Translations under genes and position numbers: made by a program
The notes under the pieces: generated by a model
What the model was told of the DNA's origin: nothing
Seen by the model: only the letters and a program-made list of their open reading frames with translations
Database searches by the model: none
DNA from: Mesorhizobium sp. YC-39
Lineage (GTDB): Bacteria > Pseudomonadota > Alphaproteobacteria > Rhizobiales > Rhizobiaceae
NCBI RefSeq assembly: GCF_025753795.1
Contig: NZ_JAOWPS010000001.1
Location: 1,860,001-1,924,000, forward strand
Length of the DNA: 64,000 nt
Direction: 5' to 3'
Shown: piece by piece, positions 16,369-25,713 of the stretch
Layout: each line of letters opens with the position of its first letter
Numbering within the stretch: position 1 is the stretch's first letter

Positions 16369-17226
16369 ATGCAACACACCTCGCTTCTCGAACGCATCTT
16401 GCGCGGCATAGCACTCACGCTGGTCGTCATTTTCTTCATGTTCCCGATCGTCTGGATCTTCATGATGTCGTTCCAGACCAACGAGACCATACTGCGCATT
16501 CCGCCGCAGCTTGTCTTCGAACCGACGCTCGCCAACTACACGGCATTGATCACCGGCAAGCTGACGACGGCGGCCGGCACGCTCGACATCGCCTTCATGC
16601 GCAACCTGTGGAATTCTGTGTTCCTGTCGGTCACCTCGGTCGCCGTCGCCCTGCTGCTGGGCGTTCCGGCGGCCTATGCCTTTGCGCGGCACAAATTCCG
16701 CGGCTCGGAGGACATCGCTTTCACGCTGTTGTCATTCCGCTTCGCGCCGGCGCTCTTGGTGCTGTTGCCGCTAACCCTCTACTTCCAGAAGCTCGGGCTG
16801 GCCAACACCTATATCGGGCTGATCTGGGTCTACCAGCTGATCTGCCTGCCGCTGATCCTGTGGATCGTGCGTGGTTATTTCGAAGACATTCCGGCCGACA
16901 TCGAATACGCCTATCGCATCGCCGGCCATTCCTGGTTCGCCACCTTCCGCAAGATCGCTTTGCCGCTCGCTGGCCCCGGTATCGCCGCTGCCGGCCTGCT
17001 CGCCTTCATCTTCGCCTGGAACAATTTCGTCTTTGCGCTGGTGCTCGCCTCCGCCGACAAGCAGCCGGTGACGGTCGGCGCGCTCGCCTTCATCACCTCT
17101 TCAGGCATCCAGTACGGACAGATCTCGGCTGCGATCGTGCTGTCGATCACGCCGACGCTGGCGCTCGCGCTTTACGCGCAGCGCTATCTCGTCGAAGGCC
17201 TGTCGCTCGGCGCGGTGAAAGGATAG
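16369..17226 (+). CDS. Polyol ABC transporter permease (MalG/UgpE type)
   Basis: A 285-residue inner-membrane permease. GGAGG precedes the ATG. The EAA loop is DIEYAYRIAGHSWFATFRKIALPLAGPGI near residues 185-210. The usual first Glu-Ala-Ala is degenerate (DIEYAYRIAG), though the conserved glycine remains. It forms the heterodimeric channel with the product of 15436-16359. The next gene, an ATPase, starts 4 bp later. Confidence 0.9.
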   Translation: MQHTSLLERILRGIALTLVVIFFMFPIVWIFMMSFQTNETILRIPPQLVFEPTLANYTALITGKLTTAAGTLDIAFMRNLWNSVFLSVTSVAVALLLGVPAAYAFARHKFRGSEDIAFTLLSFRFAPALLVLLPLTLYFQKLGLANTYIGLIWVYQLICLPLILWIVRGYFEDIPADIEYAYRIAGHSWFATFRKIALPLAGPGIAAAGLLAFIFAWNNFVFALVLASADKQPVTVGALAFITSSGIQYGQISAAIVLSITPTLALALYAQRYLVEGLSLGAVKG

Positions 17227-17230
17227 TCCG

Positions 17231-18349
17231 ATGGCAAGCCTTGAACTGAAAAACATCGTCAAGCGCTACAAGAGCCAGACCGTCCTCGACAATCTGTCGC
17301 TGACCGTCGCCGATGGCGAGACACTGGTCCTGTTCGGCCCCTCGGGAGCCGGCAAGACCGTGCTGCTGCGACTGGTGGCCGGCGTCATCGACCCCGACGA
17401 AGGCAAGATCCTGATCGGCGGCGAGGACATGACCGACGTCGACGCCGAGTTCCGCGGCGTCGGCATGGCCTTCCAGAACTTCGCGCTGTTCCCTCATATG
17501 ACCGCCTTCGACAACATTGCGACGCCTCTGCAGGCCAGACACTCGTCGCAAGGCACGATCAAGGCGGGCGTCGAGAGCGTCGCCAAGCTGCTCAAGATCG
17601 GCCATGTGCTCAGCCACAAGCCGCGCGCGCTGTCCAACGGCCAGAAGCAGCGCACCGCGCTCGCCCGCGCCCTGGTCGGCGCGCCGCCGCTCCTGTTGCT
17701 CGACGATCCCTTGCGCAACGTCGATGCCAAACTGCGCTTCGAGATGCGGCTCGAACTGCCAAGGCTTCTGGCCGACCGTGGCGCCACGGTCGTCTACGTC
17801 ACCCAGGACTACAAGGAGGCGATGGCCCTCGGCGACCGCATCGCGGTGATGTCGCAAGGCGTCGTCAAGCAGCTCGGCACGCCCGAGCAGATCTATCGCG
17901 AGCCGGCTAACATAGAGATAGCGCGGCTGTTCGGCGACCCGACCATCAACCTGCTCGACGTCAAGCCCGCGCGTGATGCCAGGGGAATCTATGTCGGCCT
18001 ATCGAATGTACAGGTCCATTTGGCAGGAGCCCCTGAGACCGCGATCGGCCGTGACTGCATTATCGGGCTCAGGCCGGAGGCATTGCATTTCGTGGGCGAA
18101 AATGAACCCGGCGCCATTCCCGTGACGGTCGAGGCCGAGACGCCGCTCAACGAAAAGATCGTCACGCTGGTGCGCACCGTGCGCGGGCGCGAGATCCTGG
18201 TGTCGCGTCCGGCCGGAACGCCGGGCGAGACCGAGGGCAAGGCCCATATCGCCGTCGACAGCAAAAGCGCGCTTTTGTTTGATCATGCAAGCGGCGAGCG
18301 GATAGGTTCGAAGAACGTCGTCAGTCTGCGCAATGGAGAAGCGGCATGA
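17231..18349 (+). CDS. ABC transporter ATP-binding protein 1 of the polyol importer, with degenerate catalytic residues
   Basis: A 372-residue MalK/UgpC-like ATPase with a C-terminal TOBE-type region. Walker A GPSGAGKT is at 36-43 and the Q-loop Gln is residue 82. The signature is LSNGQ (134-138) in place of LSGGQ. Walker B ends LLLLDD, so the catalytic Glu is Asp159. The switch position reads VTQD, so His is Gln192. It should bind ATP but hydrolyse poorly in its own composite site. It overlaps the second ATPase gene by 4 bp, and the two probably form a heterodimer, as with the two ATPases (GlpS/GlpT) of the rhizobial glycerol importer. Confidence 0.9.
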   Translation: MASLELKNIVKRYKSQTVLDNLSLTVADGETLVLFGPSGAGKTVLLRLVAGVIDPDEGKILIGGEDMTDVDAEFRGVGMAFQNFALFPHMTAFDNIATPLQARHSSQGTIKAGVESVAKLLKIGHVLSHKPRALSNGQKQRTALARALVGAPPLLLLDDPLRNVDAKLRFEMRLELPRLLADRGATVVYVTQDYKEAMALGDRIAVMSQGVVKQLGTPEQIYREPANIEIARLFGDPTINLLDVKPARDARGIYVGLSNVQVHLAGAPETAIGRDCIIGLRPEALHFVGENEPGAIPVTVEAETPLNEKIVTLVRTVRGREILVSRPAGTPGETEGKAHIAVDSKSALLFDHASGERIGSKNVVSLRNGEAA

Positions 18350-19470
18350 GCGCCAGCGCACTCATCATTTCCGGCGTCGACAAATTCTATGGCCCGATCG
18401 ACAGGGGCGTGCACGCCGTCCAGAACCTGACGATGGAAATCGGCAAGGGCGAGATCGTCGCACTGCTTGGCTCGTCGGGCTGCGGCAAGACCTCGACATT
18501 GCGCATGATTGCCGGCTTCGAGGAGGTTTCGCGCGGCAGCATCTCGGTTGCCGGCAGACAGGTGCACAAGCTGCCGCCGGTCAAGCGCAATGTGGCGATG
18601 GCCTTCGAGGGCTATTCGCTTTATCCGCCGCTGACGGTGCGCGAGAACATGGCCTTCGCGCTGAAGGCGGCCAGGCTGCCGAAAAGCGAGGTCGACGCCA
18701 AGGTTGCCAGCATCGCCAAACTGCTCGAGATCGAGGACATCCTTGAGCGTTATCCAAGCTCTATCTCGGGCGGCCAGCAACAGCGCGCCAGCCTTGGCCG
18801 GGCGCTGATCCGCGAGGCCGATCTGCATCTGCTCGACGAGCCGATGGGCCAGCTCGAGCCGCAGCTTCGCGCGGTGCTGCGCGGCCGCATCAAGCACTTC
18901 ATCAAGGAACGCGGGCTGACCGCGATCCTGGTCACCCACGACCAGACCGAGGCCAATGCGCTGGCCGACCGCATCGCGGTGATGGAAGGCGGCGTGCTGC
19001 AGCAGTTCGATACGCCTGACAGGATCAAGCAGCGGCCGGCGAACCTGTTCACCGGCACTTTTGTCGGCGAGCCGCCGATGAATGTCTTCGAAGCCTATGT
19101 CGGCACCACTGCCGGCAAGATCAATCTGCGGCTCCCCGACGGGCTCTCGCTCGACTATGACAAGGAGGCTTTCAGCGCCCCTGTGCGTGATGAGCTGCTC
19201 AACCGCGAACGAGTGGTGATCGGTGTCAGGCCCTATGCGGTGCGCCGCTCGAAAGACGGTGTGCCGGCCACGGTTTCGGCCAACCAGTGGCTCGGCGATC
19301 AGACACATATCGCCGCCGATTTCGCCGGCGGATCGCTGGTGCTGGTCGAACATGACCGAACCCGCCTGGAGCTTGGCGCGCCGATCAAGGTCAGCATCGA
19401 TCCGAAGAACCTGCACGTCTTCGACCAGGCCAGCGGCAACGCCATTTCGCATGGCATGGAGCTGGCCTGA
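18346..19470 (+). CDS. ABC transporter ATP-binding protein 2 of the polyol importer
   Basis: A 374-residue MalK-like ATPase. Walker A GSSGCGKT is at 42-49, the signature ISGGQ at 140-144, Walker B LLDEP with catalytic Glu165, and switch His198. The Q-loop position reads AFEGYSLYPPLT, with Glu88 in place of Gln. Its catalytic Glu and His are intact, unlike those of ATPase 1. The start overlaps the upstream stop by 4 bp, and the stop overlaps the eryA start by one base (TGATG), so it is tightly coupled to both. Confidence 0.9.
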   Translation: MSASALIISGVDKFYGPIDRGVHAVQNLTMEIGKGEIVALLGSSGCGKTSTLRMIAGFEEVSRGSISVAGRQVHKLPPVKRNVAMAFEGYSLYPPLTVRENMAFALKAARLPKSEVDAKVASIAKLLEIEDILERYPSSISGGQQQRASLGRALIREADLHLLDEPMGQLEPQLRAVLRGRIKHFIKERGLTAILVTHDQTEANALADRIAVMEGGVLQQFDTPDRIKQRPANLFTGTFVGEPPMNVFEAYVGTTAGKINLRLPDGLSLDYDKEAFSAPVRDELLNRERVVIGVRPYAVRRSKDGVPATVSANQWLGDQTHIAADFAGGSLVLVEHDRTRLELGAPIKVSIDPKNLHVFDQASGNAISHGMELA

Positions 19471-21053
19471 TGCGGGATGTGCTGATCGGCATCGACGCCG
19501 GCACGTCTGTCATCAAGTCCGTCGCTTTCGACACGGCGGGCCGGCAGATCGCGGCCGCCGCGCTGCCGAACAAATATGAGACGTTGCCGGGCGGCGGCGC
19601 CGAGCAGGATCTGGCGCGCACCTGGCTCGATACCGCTGCTACCTTGCACCAGCTCGCCGACAAGGTGCCCAACCTCGCCAGCCGGACCATTGCGATCGCC
19701 GTAACCGGGCAGGGCGATGGCACCTGGCTGATCGACAGGGAGGGCGAGCCGGTCGCCAAGGGCTGGCTGTGGCTCGACGCGCGCGCCGCAAGGGTCGTCG
19801 AGGAAATCCGCGCCCGGCCTGAGGATCGATTGCGCTTCGAAAAGACCGGCAGCGGTCTCGCTGCTTGCCAGCAGGGATCGCAGTTCGCCTTCATGAAGCG
19901 CAACATGCCAGAAATCCTTGCCAAGGCGGCGACGGCGTTTCACTGCAAGGACTGGCTCTATTTCAGGCTGACCGGCGAGCGCGCCACCGACCCGTCAGAA
20001 GGGACCTTTACCTTCGGCGACTTCCGCACGCGCGGTTACAGCGACGAGGTGCTCGACGTGCTCGGCGTCACCGATCTCCGGCATCTGCTACCGCCGATCG
20101 TCGATGGCACCAGGCATAGTGCCGGCCTGTCGCAAGCGACGGCCGATGCCACCGGGCTCATCACCGGCACGCCTGTCGTGCTCGCCTATGTCGACGTGGT
20201 CTGCACGGCGCTCGGTGCCGGCCTGTTCGATCGAAAGCACAAGCCCGGCTGTTCCATTATCGGCTCTACCGGTATGCACATGCGGCTGGCCGAGACGCCG
20301 GACGAAGTGCTGCTGAACGAGGCGGCGACGGGTTACACCATGACCATGCCGGCGCCGGGCGTCTTTGCGCAGATGCAGTCGAACATGGCGGCGACGCTCA
20401 ACATCGACTGGGTGCTTGGCATTGCCTCCGGCATTCTCGCCTCACAAGGCATCACGCGCAGCAATGGCGAGATGATCGCGCTGGTCGACGAATGGATATC
20501 TGTATCCGAGCCGGCCTCGCTGCTCTATCAGCCCTATGTATCGGAAGCCGGCGAGCGCGGGCCGTTCGTCGATGCCAATGCCCGGGCCGGCTTCGTCGGC
20601 ATTTCGTCCCGGCATGGTTATGCCGACCTGGTCCGCGCCGTTTTCGAGGGGCTGGCCTTCGCGGCCCGCGATTGCTACGCCGCCATGGGTCCGCTGCCCA
20701 AGGAGATCCGCTTGACCGGCGGCGCGGCCAGAAGCCCGGCGCTGCGCAAGATCCTGGGCGCCGCGGTCGGCGCCGACATCCGCACCAGCGAGCGCGAGGA
20801 GGCGGGCGCGGCGGGCGCCGCGATGATCGCGGCGGTGTGCGTTGGCCAATACGCATCGATGGATGAATGCGTCGGCGAGTGGGTCACGCCGCTGCTTGGC
20901 GCGGCCGAGCCGAGCGACCAAAAACTTGCCGCCATCTACGAGCGGCTTGTTCCATCCTACACATTGGCGCATGAGGCGCTGCGGCCGGTCTGGCGTTCGA
21001 TGGCCGCGCCCAGAACAAAAACCGACGTGACCAAAACCGACCTGACGAACTGA
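19470..21053 (+). CDS. eryA: Erythritol kinase (FGGY carbohydrate kinase family)
   Basis: A 527-residue FGGY kinase. The N-terminal phosphate-binding segment is IGIDAGTSVIKSVAFD, with GGAEQDLARTWLDT, then WLDARAARVVEEI. The C-terminal FGGY domain has GSTGMHMRL, and the nucleotide site is LTGGAARSPALRKILGAAVG. It phosphorylates erythritol to L-erythritol 4-phosphate (also named D-erythritol 1-phosphate) in the cytoplasm, the first step of the pathway. Its position after the polyol importer and before eryB and eryC, with EryD at the head, supports EryA over xylulokinase or glycerol kinase. Confidence 0.88.
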   Translation: MRDVLIGIDAGTSVIKSVAFDTAGRQIAAAALPNKYETLPGGGAEQDLARTWLDTAATLHQLADKVPNLASRTIAIAVTGQGDGTWLIDREGEPVAKGWLWLDARAARVVEEIRARPEDRLRFEKTGSGLAACQQGSQFAFMKRNMPEILAKAATAFHCKDWLYFRLTGERATDPSEGTFTFGDFRTRGYSDEVLDVLGVTDLRHLLPPIVDGTRHSAGLSQATADATGLITGTPVVLAYVDVVCTALGAGLFDRKHKPGCSIIGSTGMHMRLAETPDEVLLNEAATGYTMTMPAPGVFAQMQSNMAATLNIDWVLGIASGILASQGITRSNGEMIALVDEWISVSEPASLLYQPYVSEAGERGPFVDANARAGFVGISSRHGYADLVRAVFEGLAFAARDCYAAMGPLPKEIRLTGGAARSPALRKILGAAVGADIRTSEREEAGAAGAAMIAAVCVGQYASMDECVGEWVTPLLGAAEPSDQKLAAIYERLVPSYTLAHEALRPVWRSMAAPRTKTDVTKTDLTN

Positions 21054-21063
21054 GAAGTCGAGT

Positions 21064-22101
21064 ATGCGTAAGATAGCGATCATTGGCGACCGTTTCATGC
21101 TTCCCGAAGTGTTCCGCGCAAAAATCGAGGAAGCCTGCGGCGACAATCTCGACATCCGCACCCATGAGACCGCCTGGCCTGACGAGCCTATGCAGTTCGG
21201 CAACGCCGCCCTCGGCCTCGACAAGGTCAAGGAGTACTTTGGCGACCCGAACGAGGTGGTGGATTTCATCGGCGACGCCGAAATCTTCGTCACTCAGCTA
21301 TCGCCGCTCTCCGAAACCATGATGCGGCGCTTGCCGGCCCTCAAGCTGGTTGCAGTGTCGCGCGGCGGCCCGATCAACATCGACATGGGCGCGGCCAAAA
21401 CGCACGGCATCACCGTGGTCAACGTGCCGGGCCGCAATGCGAGTGCGGTGGCCGAGTTCACCATCGGGGCCATCCTTGCCGAGACCAGGCTGATCCGTGT
21501 CGGGCACGAAGCCTTGCGCAAGGGCGAATGGCGCGGCGATCTCTACCGCGCCGACCGCACCGGCCGCGAGCTCAGCGAAATGACCGTCGGCGTCATCGGT
21601 TACGGCAATATCGGCACCAAGGTCGTCCGCCTGTTGCGCGCCTTCGGTTGCCGCGTTCTGGTTACTGACCCTTACGTGCAATTGAGCGCCGATGACCACA
21701 ACTCCGGTGTCGAGCTCGTCGCGCTCGACGACCTCTTGTCGCGCGCCGACGTGGTTACGCTCCACCCGCGAGTGACCGAAGAAACCCGTGGCCTGATCAA
21801 CAGGGACACCATCGCCAGGATGAAGCCCGGAGTGATCTTCATCAACACCGCGCGCGGGCCGCTGGTCGACTATGACGCGCTGTACGAGGCATTGGTGTCC
21901 GGTCAGATCGCCAGCGCCATGCTGGAGACCTTCGCGGTCGAGCCGGTGCCGGCTGACTGGCCGCTGCTGCAATTGCCGAACGTGACCCTGACGCCGCACA
22001 TCGCCGGTGCCTCGGTGCGTACCGTCACCTATGCCGCCGAACAGGCCGCCGAGGAGGTGCGCCGCTACATCGCCGGTCTGCCACCGGTCAATCCGTGCTG
22101 A
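21064..22101 (+). CDS. D-isomer-specific 2-hydroxyacid dehydrogenase family protein in the ery operon
   Basis: A 345-residue NAD-dependent dehydrogenase. The Rossmann motif VGVIGYGNIGTKVVRLLRAFG is near residue 180, with VTDPY giving an Asp for NAD. The catalytic Arg is in VSRGGPIN, the Glu in ETFAVEPVP, and the His in TLTPHIAGAS. It resembles phosphoglycerate and erythronate-phosphate dehydrogenases. It is inserted between eryA and eryB in one plus-strand operon, yet the textbook erythritol route needs no such step. It may act on a side product, such as an erythronate or threonate derivative, or on a second polyol. Confidence 0.82.
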   Translation: MRKIAIIGDRFMLPEVFRAKIEEACGDNLDIRTHETAWPDEPMQFGNAALGLDKVKEYFGDPNEVVDFIGDAEIFVTQLSPLSETMMRRLPALKLVAVSRGGPINIDMGAAKTHGITVVNVPGRNASAVAEFTIGAILAETRLIRVGHEALRKGEWRGDLYRADRTGRELSEMTVGVIGYGNIGTKVVRLLRAFGCRVLVTDPYVQLSADDHNSGVELVALDDLLSRADVVTLHPRVTEETRGLINRDTIARMKPGVIFINTARGPLVDYDALYEALVSGQIASAMLETFAVEPVPADWPLLQLPNVTLTPHIAGASVRTVTYAAEQAAEEVRRYIAGLPPVNPC

Positions 22102-22150
22102 AAGCCGCAGGAGTCATGAAGTATTTGCTACGCATCGAGGGCCTAGTGAG

Positions 22151-23668
22151 ATGAGCGGCGATACCGAAATCGTCGACCTCTTCGTCATCGGCGGCGGCGT
22201 CAACGGTGCCGGCATCGCGCGCGACGCCGCCGGCCGCGGCCTTTCCGTCATCCTGTGCGAAAAGGACGATCTTGCCGAAGGCACCAGTTCGCGGTCGGGC
22301 AAGCTCGTCCATGGCGGCCTGCGCTATCTCGAATATTACGAGTTCCGCCTGGTGCGCGAGGCGCTGATCGAGCGCGAAGTTCTGCTGGAATCGGCGCCGC
22401 ACATCATCTGGCCGATGCGCTTCGTGCTGCCGCACAGTCCTGATGACCGGCCGGCCTGGCTGGTTCGGCTCGGCCTGTTTCTCTACGACCATCTCGGCGG
22501 CCGCAAGCGGCTGCCGGCCACGCGCACGCTGAACTTGCACACCGCGCCCGAAGGTGCGCCGATCAAGGATGCGTTCAAACGCGGCTTCGAATATTCGGAT
22601 TGCTGGGTCGACGACGCCCGCCTCGTCCTCCTCAATGCGCTCGACGCCGCGGAACGAGGTGCGAGGGTCCTGACTCGAACCGCCTGCACCGCCGCCCGCC
22701 GTGAAAACGGCCTGTGGTCGGTGGAAATGCGCGACGGCAGGACCGGTGTCAAAACCACAGTGCGAGCGCGAGGGCTGATCAATGCTGCCGGGCCCTGGGT
22801 CAACGATATCATCAACCGCGTGGCCGGCCAGAATTCCAGGCGCAACGTCCGCCTGGTCAAGGGCAGCCACATCGTCGTGCCGAAATTCTGGGAAGGACGG
22901 CAGGCCTATCTCATCCAGAACAGCGACAAGCGGGTGATCTTCATCAATCCCTACCAGAACGACCTGGCCCTGATCGGTACCACCGACATTCCCTATGACG
23001 GGCGACCGGAAGACGTTAAGGCTGACGCCAGCGAGATCGATTACCTGATCAAGGTCGTCAATCGCTACTTCAAGCGCGGGCTTGCCCGCGAGGATGTCGT
23101 CTACTCGTTTTCCGGGGTCAGGCCACTCTATGACGACAACGCCGACAATCCGAGCGCGGTGACCCGCGACTACATTTTCGAGCTCGACGCATCGGCGGGG
23201 CAGGCGCCGCTGCTCTCCGTCTTCGGCGGCAAGATCACCACCTTCCGCAAGCTGGCCGAACACGCGCTGGACCGGATCGCTCCGTTCTTTCCGAAGATGG
23301 GCAAGCCCTGGACATCGAAAGGCCATCTGCCTGGCGGCGACATCGCCAATGCCGACTTCGAGCAATTCCTCGGCGACCTCGGTCGCGACTATCCCTGGAT
23401 GCCGGCATCCCTGGTCAAGCACTATGGCCGGCTCTATGGCACGAGGACGCGTATTCTGGTCGGCTCGGCGCGTTCACTTGCCGATCTCGGACGGCGCTTC
23501 GGCAAGGATTTCTTCGAGCGCGAAGCCAATTACCTGTTCGAACACGAATGGGCGCTGACATCAGCCGATATCCTGGAACGGCGCACCAAGCATGGCCTGC
23601 ATCTGTCGGCCGCGGAAAGAACCGCCTTCGAGGACTGGTGCGTCGGCCGGCTGGCAAAGGCAGGTTGA
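22151..23668 (+). CDS. eryB: Erythritol phosphate dehydrogenase (GlpD-like FAD enzyme)
   Basis: A 505-residue FAD-dependent dehydrogenase of the GlpD family. The start at 22151 (MSGDTEIVDLFVIGGG) is preceded by GAGGG; the frame extends to 22007 without support. The dinucleotide-binding motif VIGGGVNGAGIARDAAGRGL is near residue 12, with SSRSGKLVHGGLRYLE and INAAGPWV. EryB oxidises L-erythritol 4-phosphate to L-3-tetrulose 4-phosphate (L-erythrulose 1-phosphate), passing electrons to the respiratory chain at the membrane face. The stop overlaps the eryC start by one base. Context separates it from glycerol 3-phosphate dehydrogenase. Confidence 0.88.
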   Translation: MSGDTEIVDLFVIGGGVNGAGIARDAAGRGLSVILCEKDDLAEGTSSRSGKLVHGGLRYLEYYEFRLVREALIEREVLLESAPHIIWPMRFVLPHSPDDRPAWLVRLGLFLYDHLGGRKRLPATRTLNLHTAPEGAPIKDAFKRGFEYSDCWVDDARLVLLNALDAAERGARVLTRTACTAARRENGLWSVEMRDGRTGVKTTVRARGLINAAGPWVNDIINRVAGQNSRRNVRLVKGSHIVVPKFWEGRQAYLIQNSDKRVIFINPYQNDLALIGTTDIPYDGRPEDVKADASEIDYLIKVVNRYFKRGLAREDVVYSFSGVRPLYDDNADNPSAVTRDYIFELDASAGQAPLLSVFGGKITTFRKLAEHALDRIAPFFPKMGKPWTSKGHLPGGDIANADFEQFLGDLGRDYPWMPASLVKHYGRLYGTRTRILVGSARSLADLGRRFGKDFFEREANYLFEHEWALTSADILERRTKHGLHLSAAERTAFEDWCVGRLAKAG

Positions 23669-24609
23669 TGAGCTTCACGCTGTCCCTCAACACCAATCCG
23701 CTGGTCAACCGCTTTGCCGATCCGGACGATCTGATCGACACGATCGCCTACGACATCGGCATCAGGGACGTGCAGCTGACGCATGAATTCGTCAATCCCG
23801 GCTGGCCGGCGGCGACGATCGCGAAATTCATCCGGCTGTTCCGCAGTGCGCTCAACCGCACCGGCGTCCGGGTGACTTCGGGCATGACCGGCCCCTATGG
23901 CCGGCTCAATCATTTCGGCCATCCCGACGCCGATGTGCGCCGCTACTACATCGATTGGTTCAAGACCTTCGCCGACATTTCGGCGGAACTCGGCGCTGGC
24001 GGCATGGGCACGCAATTCGCGATCTTCACCCACCGGGACTATGACGATGCCGAGCGCCGCGCCCGGCTTCTCGACATCGCCATGGAATGCTGGCGCGGGG
24101 TCGCTGAGCACGCCAAAGCCGCCGGACTGACCTATCTGTTCTGGGAGCCGATGTCGGTCGGCCGCGAATTCGGCCACACGATCGAGAGCTGCCGGGCATT
24201 GCACAAGGAGATCGAGGCGGCCGGCATGGCCATTCCGCTGAAGATGATGGTCGACATCGATCATGGCGACGTGACCTCGAGCAACCCCGCCGACATCGAT
24301 CCTTACGCCTGGGCCGGGGCCTTCCCACGGGAGTCGCCGATCATCCACATCAAGCAGTCGTCGATGAACAAGGGCGGCCATTGGCCATTCATCGCCGCCT
24401 ACAATAGGGATGGGCGCATCACGCCGGAAAAATTCCTGGAGACGGTCCGGCGCGGCGGCGGCACCGACAATGAGATCTGCCTGGAATTGTCGTTTCGCGA
24501 GCGCGAGCCGGTCGATCACCAAGTCGTCGCCATGATCCGCGAGTCGGTCGACTACTGGGCGCCGTTCATCGACGCGGGCAGGGCCGCAATTCTGCCGCGA
24601 GCAGGATAA
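23668..24609 (+). CDS. eryC: Tetrulose phosphate isomerase EryC (xylose-isomerase-like TIM barrel)
   Basis: A 313-residue TIM-barrel protein of the sugar-phosphate isomerase/epimerase family. The start at 23668 overlaps the eryB stop (TGATG). Metal- and substrate-site acids and histidines are seen in VQLTHEF, TYLFWEPMSVGREFGHT, MVDIDHGDV and IIHIKQSSMNKGGHWPF. In Brucella EryC acts after EryB on the keto-tetrose phosphate to invert or isomerise it toward D-erythrulose 4-phosphate. It is the last gene of the plus-strand ery operon, followed by a hairpin. Confidence 0.87.
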   Translation: MSFTLSLNTNPLVNRFADPDDLIDTIAYDIGIRDVQLTHEFVNPGWPAATIAKFIRLFRSALNRTGVRVTSGMTGPYGRLNHFGHPDADVRRYYIDWFKTFADISAELGAGGMGTQFAIFTHRDYDDAERRARLLDIAMECWRGVAEHAKAAGLTYLFWEPMSVGREFGHTIESCRALHKEIEAAGMAIPLKMMVDIDHGDVTSSNPADIDPYAWAGAFPRESPIIHIKQSSMNKGGHWPFIAAYNRDGRITPEKFLETVRRGGGTDNEICLELSFREREPVDHQVVAMIRESVDYWAPFIDAGRAAILPRAG

Positions 24610-24640
24610 TCGGGCGGGAGCCGAAACAGCTCCTGCCCGA
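24610..24640. terminator. Hairpin between convergent eryC and fba genes
   Basis: TCGGGCGGGAGC (24610-24621) pairs with GCTCCTGCCCGA (24629-24640) over 12 positions with one G-T pair and a 7-nt loop. It lies between two convergent stops, so it probably terminates both directions, although the T run is missing. Confidence 0.6.
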
Positions 24641-24648
24641 GAAAGCTC

Positions 24649-25713
24649 TCAGCCGAATTTCGGATCGAGGCTGCCAGACTTGTAGCGCTTGGCCATTTCC
24701 GAAACCGGCAGCGGCTTGATCTTCGGCGCGTTGCCGGCGGTGCCGAACTGCTCGAAGCGCTCCTTGCAGAGCTTGCGCATCGCCGCCATCGCCGGCGTCA
24801 GATATTTGCGTGGATCGAACTCGCTCGGGTTCTCGGTCAGCACCTTGCGGATGGCGCCGGTCAGCGCCATGCGGTTGTCGGTATCGATGTTGATCTTGCG
24901 CACGCCGTGCTTGATGCCGCGCTGGATTTCCTCGACCGGCACGCCCCAGGTCGGCTTCATCTGGCCGCCATATTTGTTGATGATCTCCTGCAGCTCTTCC
25001 GGCACCGAGGACGAGCCGTGCATGACCAGGTGCATGTTCGGCAGGCGGCGGTGGATCTCCTCGATCACGTTCATCGCCAGCACCGCGCCGTCCGGCTTGC
25101 GTGAGAATTTGTAGGCGCCATGGCTGGTGCCCATGGCAACCGCCAGCGCATCGACATGCGTGTCCCTGACGAACTCCACCGCTTGTTCCGGATCGGTCAA
25201 AAGCTGGTCATGGCTGACGGCGCCTTCGACGCCATGGCCGTCTTCCTGCTCACCGCCGCCCATCTCCAGCGAACCGAGCACGCCAATCTCGCCTTCGACG
25301 GACACGCCGCCCCAATGCGCCATGTCGACAACGCGCCGCGTGATGCCGGAATTATAGGCGTAGTCGGCCGGCGTCTTGCCGTCTTCCTTCAGCGACCCGT
25401 CCATCATCACCGAGGTGAAGCCGTACTGGATGGCGGTGACGCAGGTGGCTTCGTTGTTGCCATGGTCGAGATGCATGCAGACCGGGATGTCGGGGTGGAT
25501 TTCGACGAGCGCATCGATCAGCTTGGCCAGCACGACGTCATTGGCATAGGCCCGCGCCCCGCGGCTCGCCTGCAGGATGACCGGTGACTTGGTCTCCTCG
25601 GCGGCCTCCATAATGGCGAGGCCCTGTTCCATGTTGTTCATGTTGAAGGCGGGCACGCCATAGCCGTGTTCAGCGGCATGGTCGAGCAATTGTCTCAATG
25701 TGATGCGAGCCAC
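24649..25713 (-). CDS. fba: Class II fructose/sedoheptulose-bisphosphate aldolase (Calvin-cycle subtype)
   Basis: A 354-residue zinc aldolase. The GTG start at 25713 has GGGAG 8 nt upstream and gives the usual N-terminus ([29 protein letters not shown]). Zinc and catalytic residues are in [19 protein letters not shown] and VMHGSSSVP, with [11 protein letters not shown] near the end. It cleaves or forms fructose 1,6-bisphosphate. Enzymes of this subtype also join D-erythrose 4-phosphate to dihydroxyacetone phosphate to give sedoheptulose 1,7-bisphosphate. Its place between eryC and eryR, which make erythrose 4-phosphate, suggests that second reaction may matter here. Confidence 0.9.
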   Translation of the reverse strand: MARITLRQLLDHAAEHGYGVPAFNMNNMEQGLAIMEAAEETKSPVILQASRGARAYANDVVLAKLIDALVEIHPDIPVCMHLDHGNNEATCVTAIQYGFTSVMMDGSLKEDGKTPADYAYNSGITRRVVDMAHWGGVSVEGEIGVLGSLEMGGGEQEDGHGVEGAVSHDQLLTDPEQAVEFVRDTHVDALAVAMGTSHGAYKFSRKPDGAVLAMNVIEEIHRRLPNMHLVMHGSSSVPEELQEIINKYGGQMKPTWGVPVEEIQRGIKHGVRKINIDTDNRMALTGAIRKVLTENPSEFDPRKYLTPAMAAMRKLCKERFEQFGTAGNAPKIKPLPVSEMAKRYKSGSLDPKFG

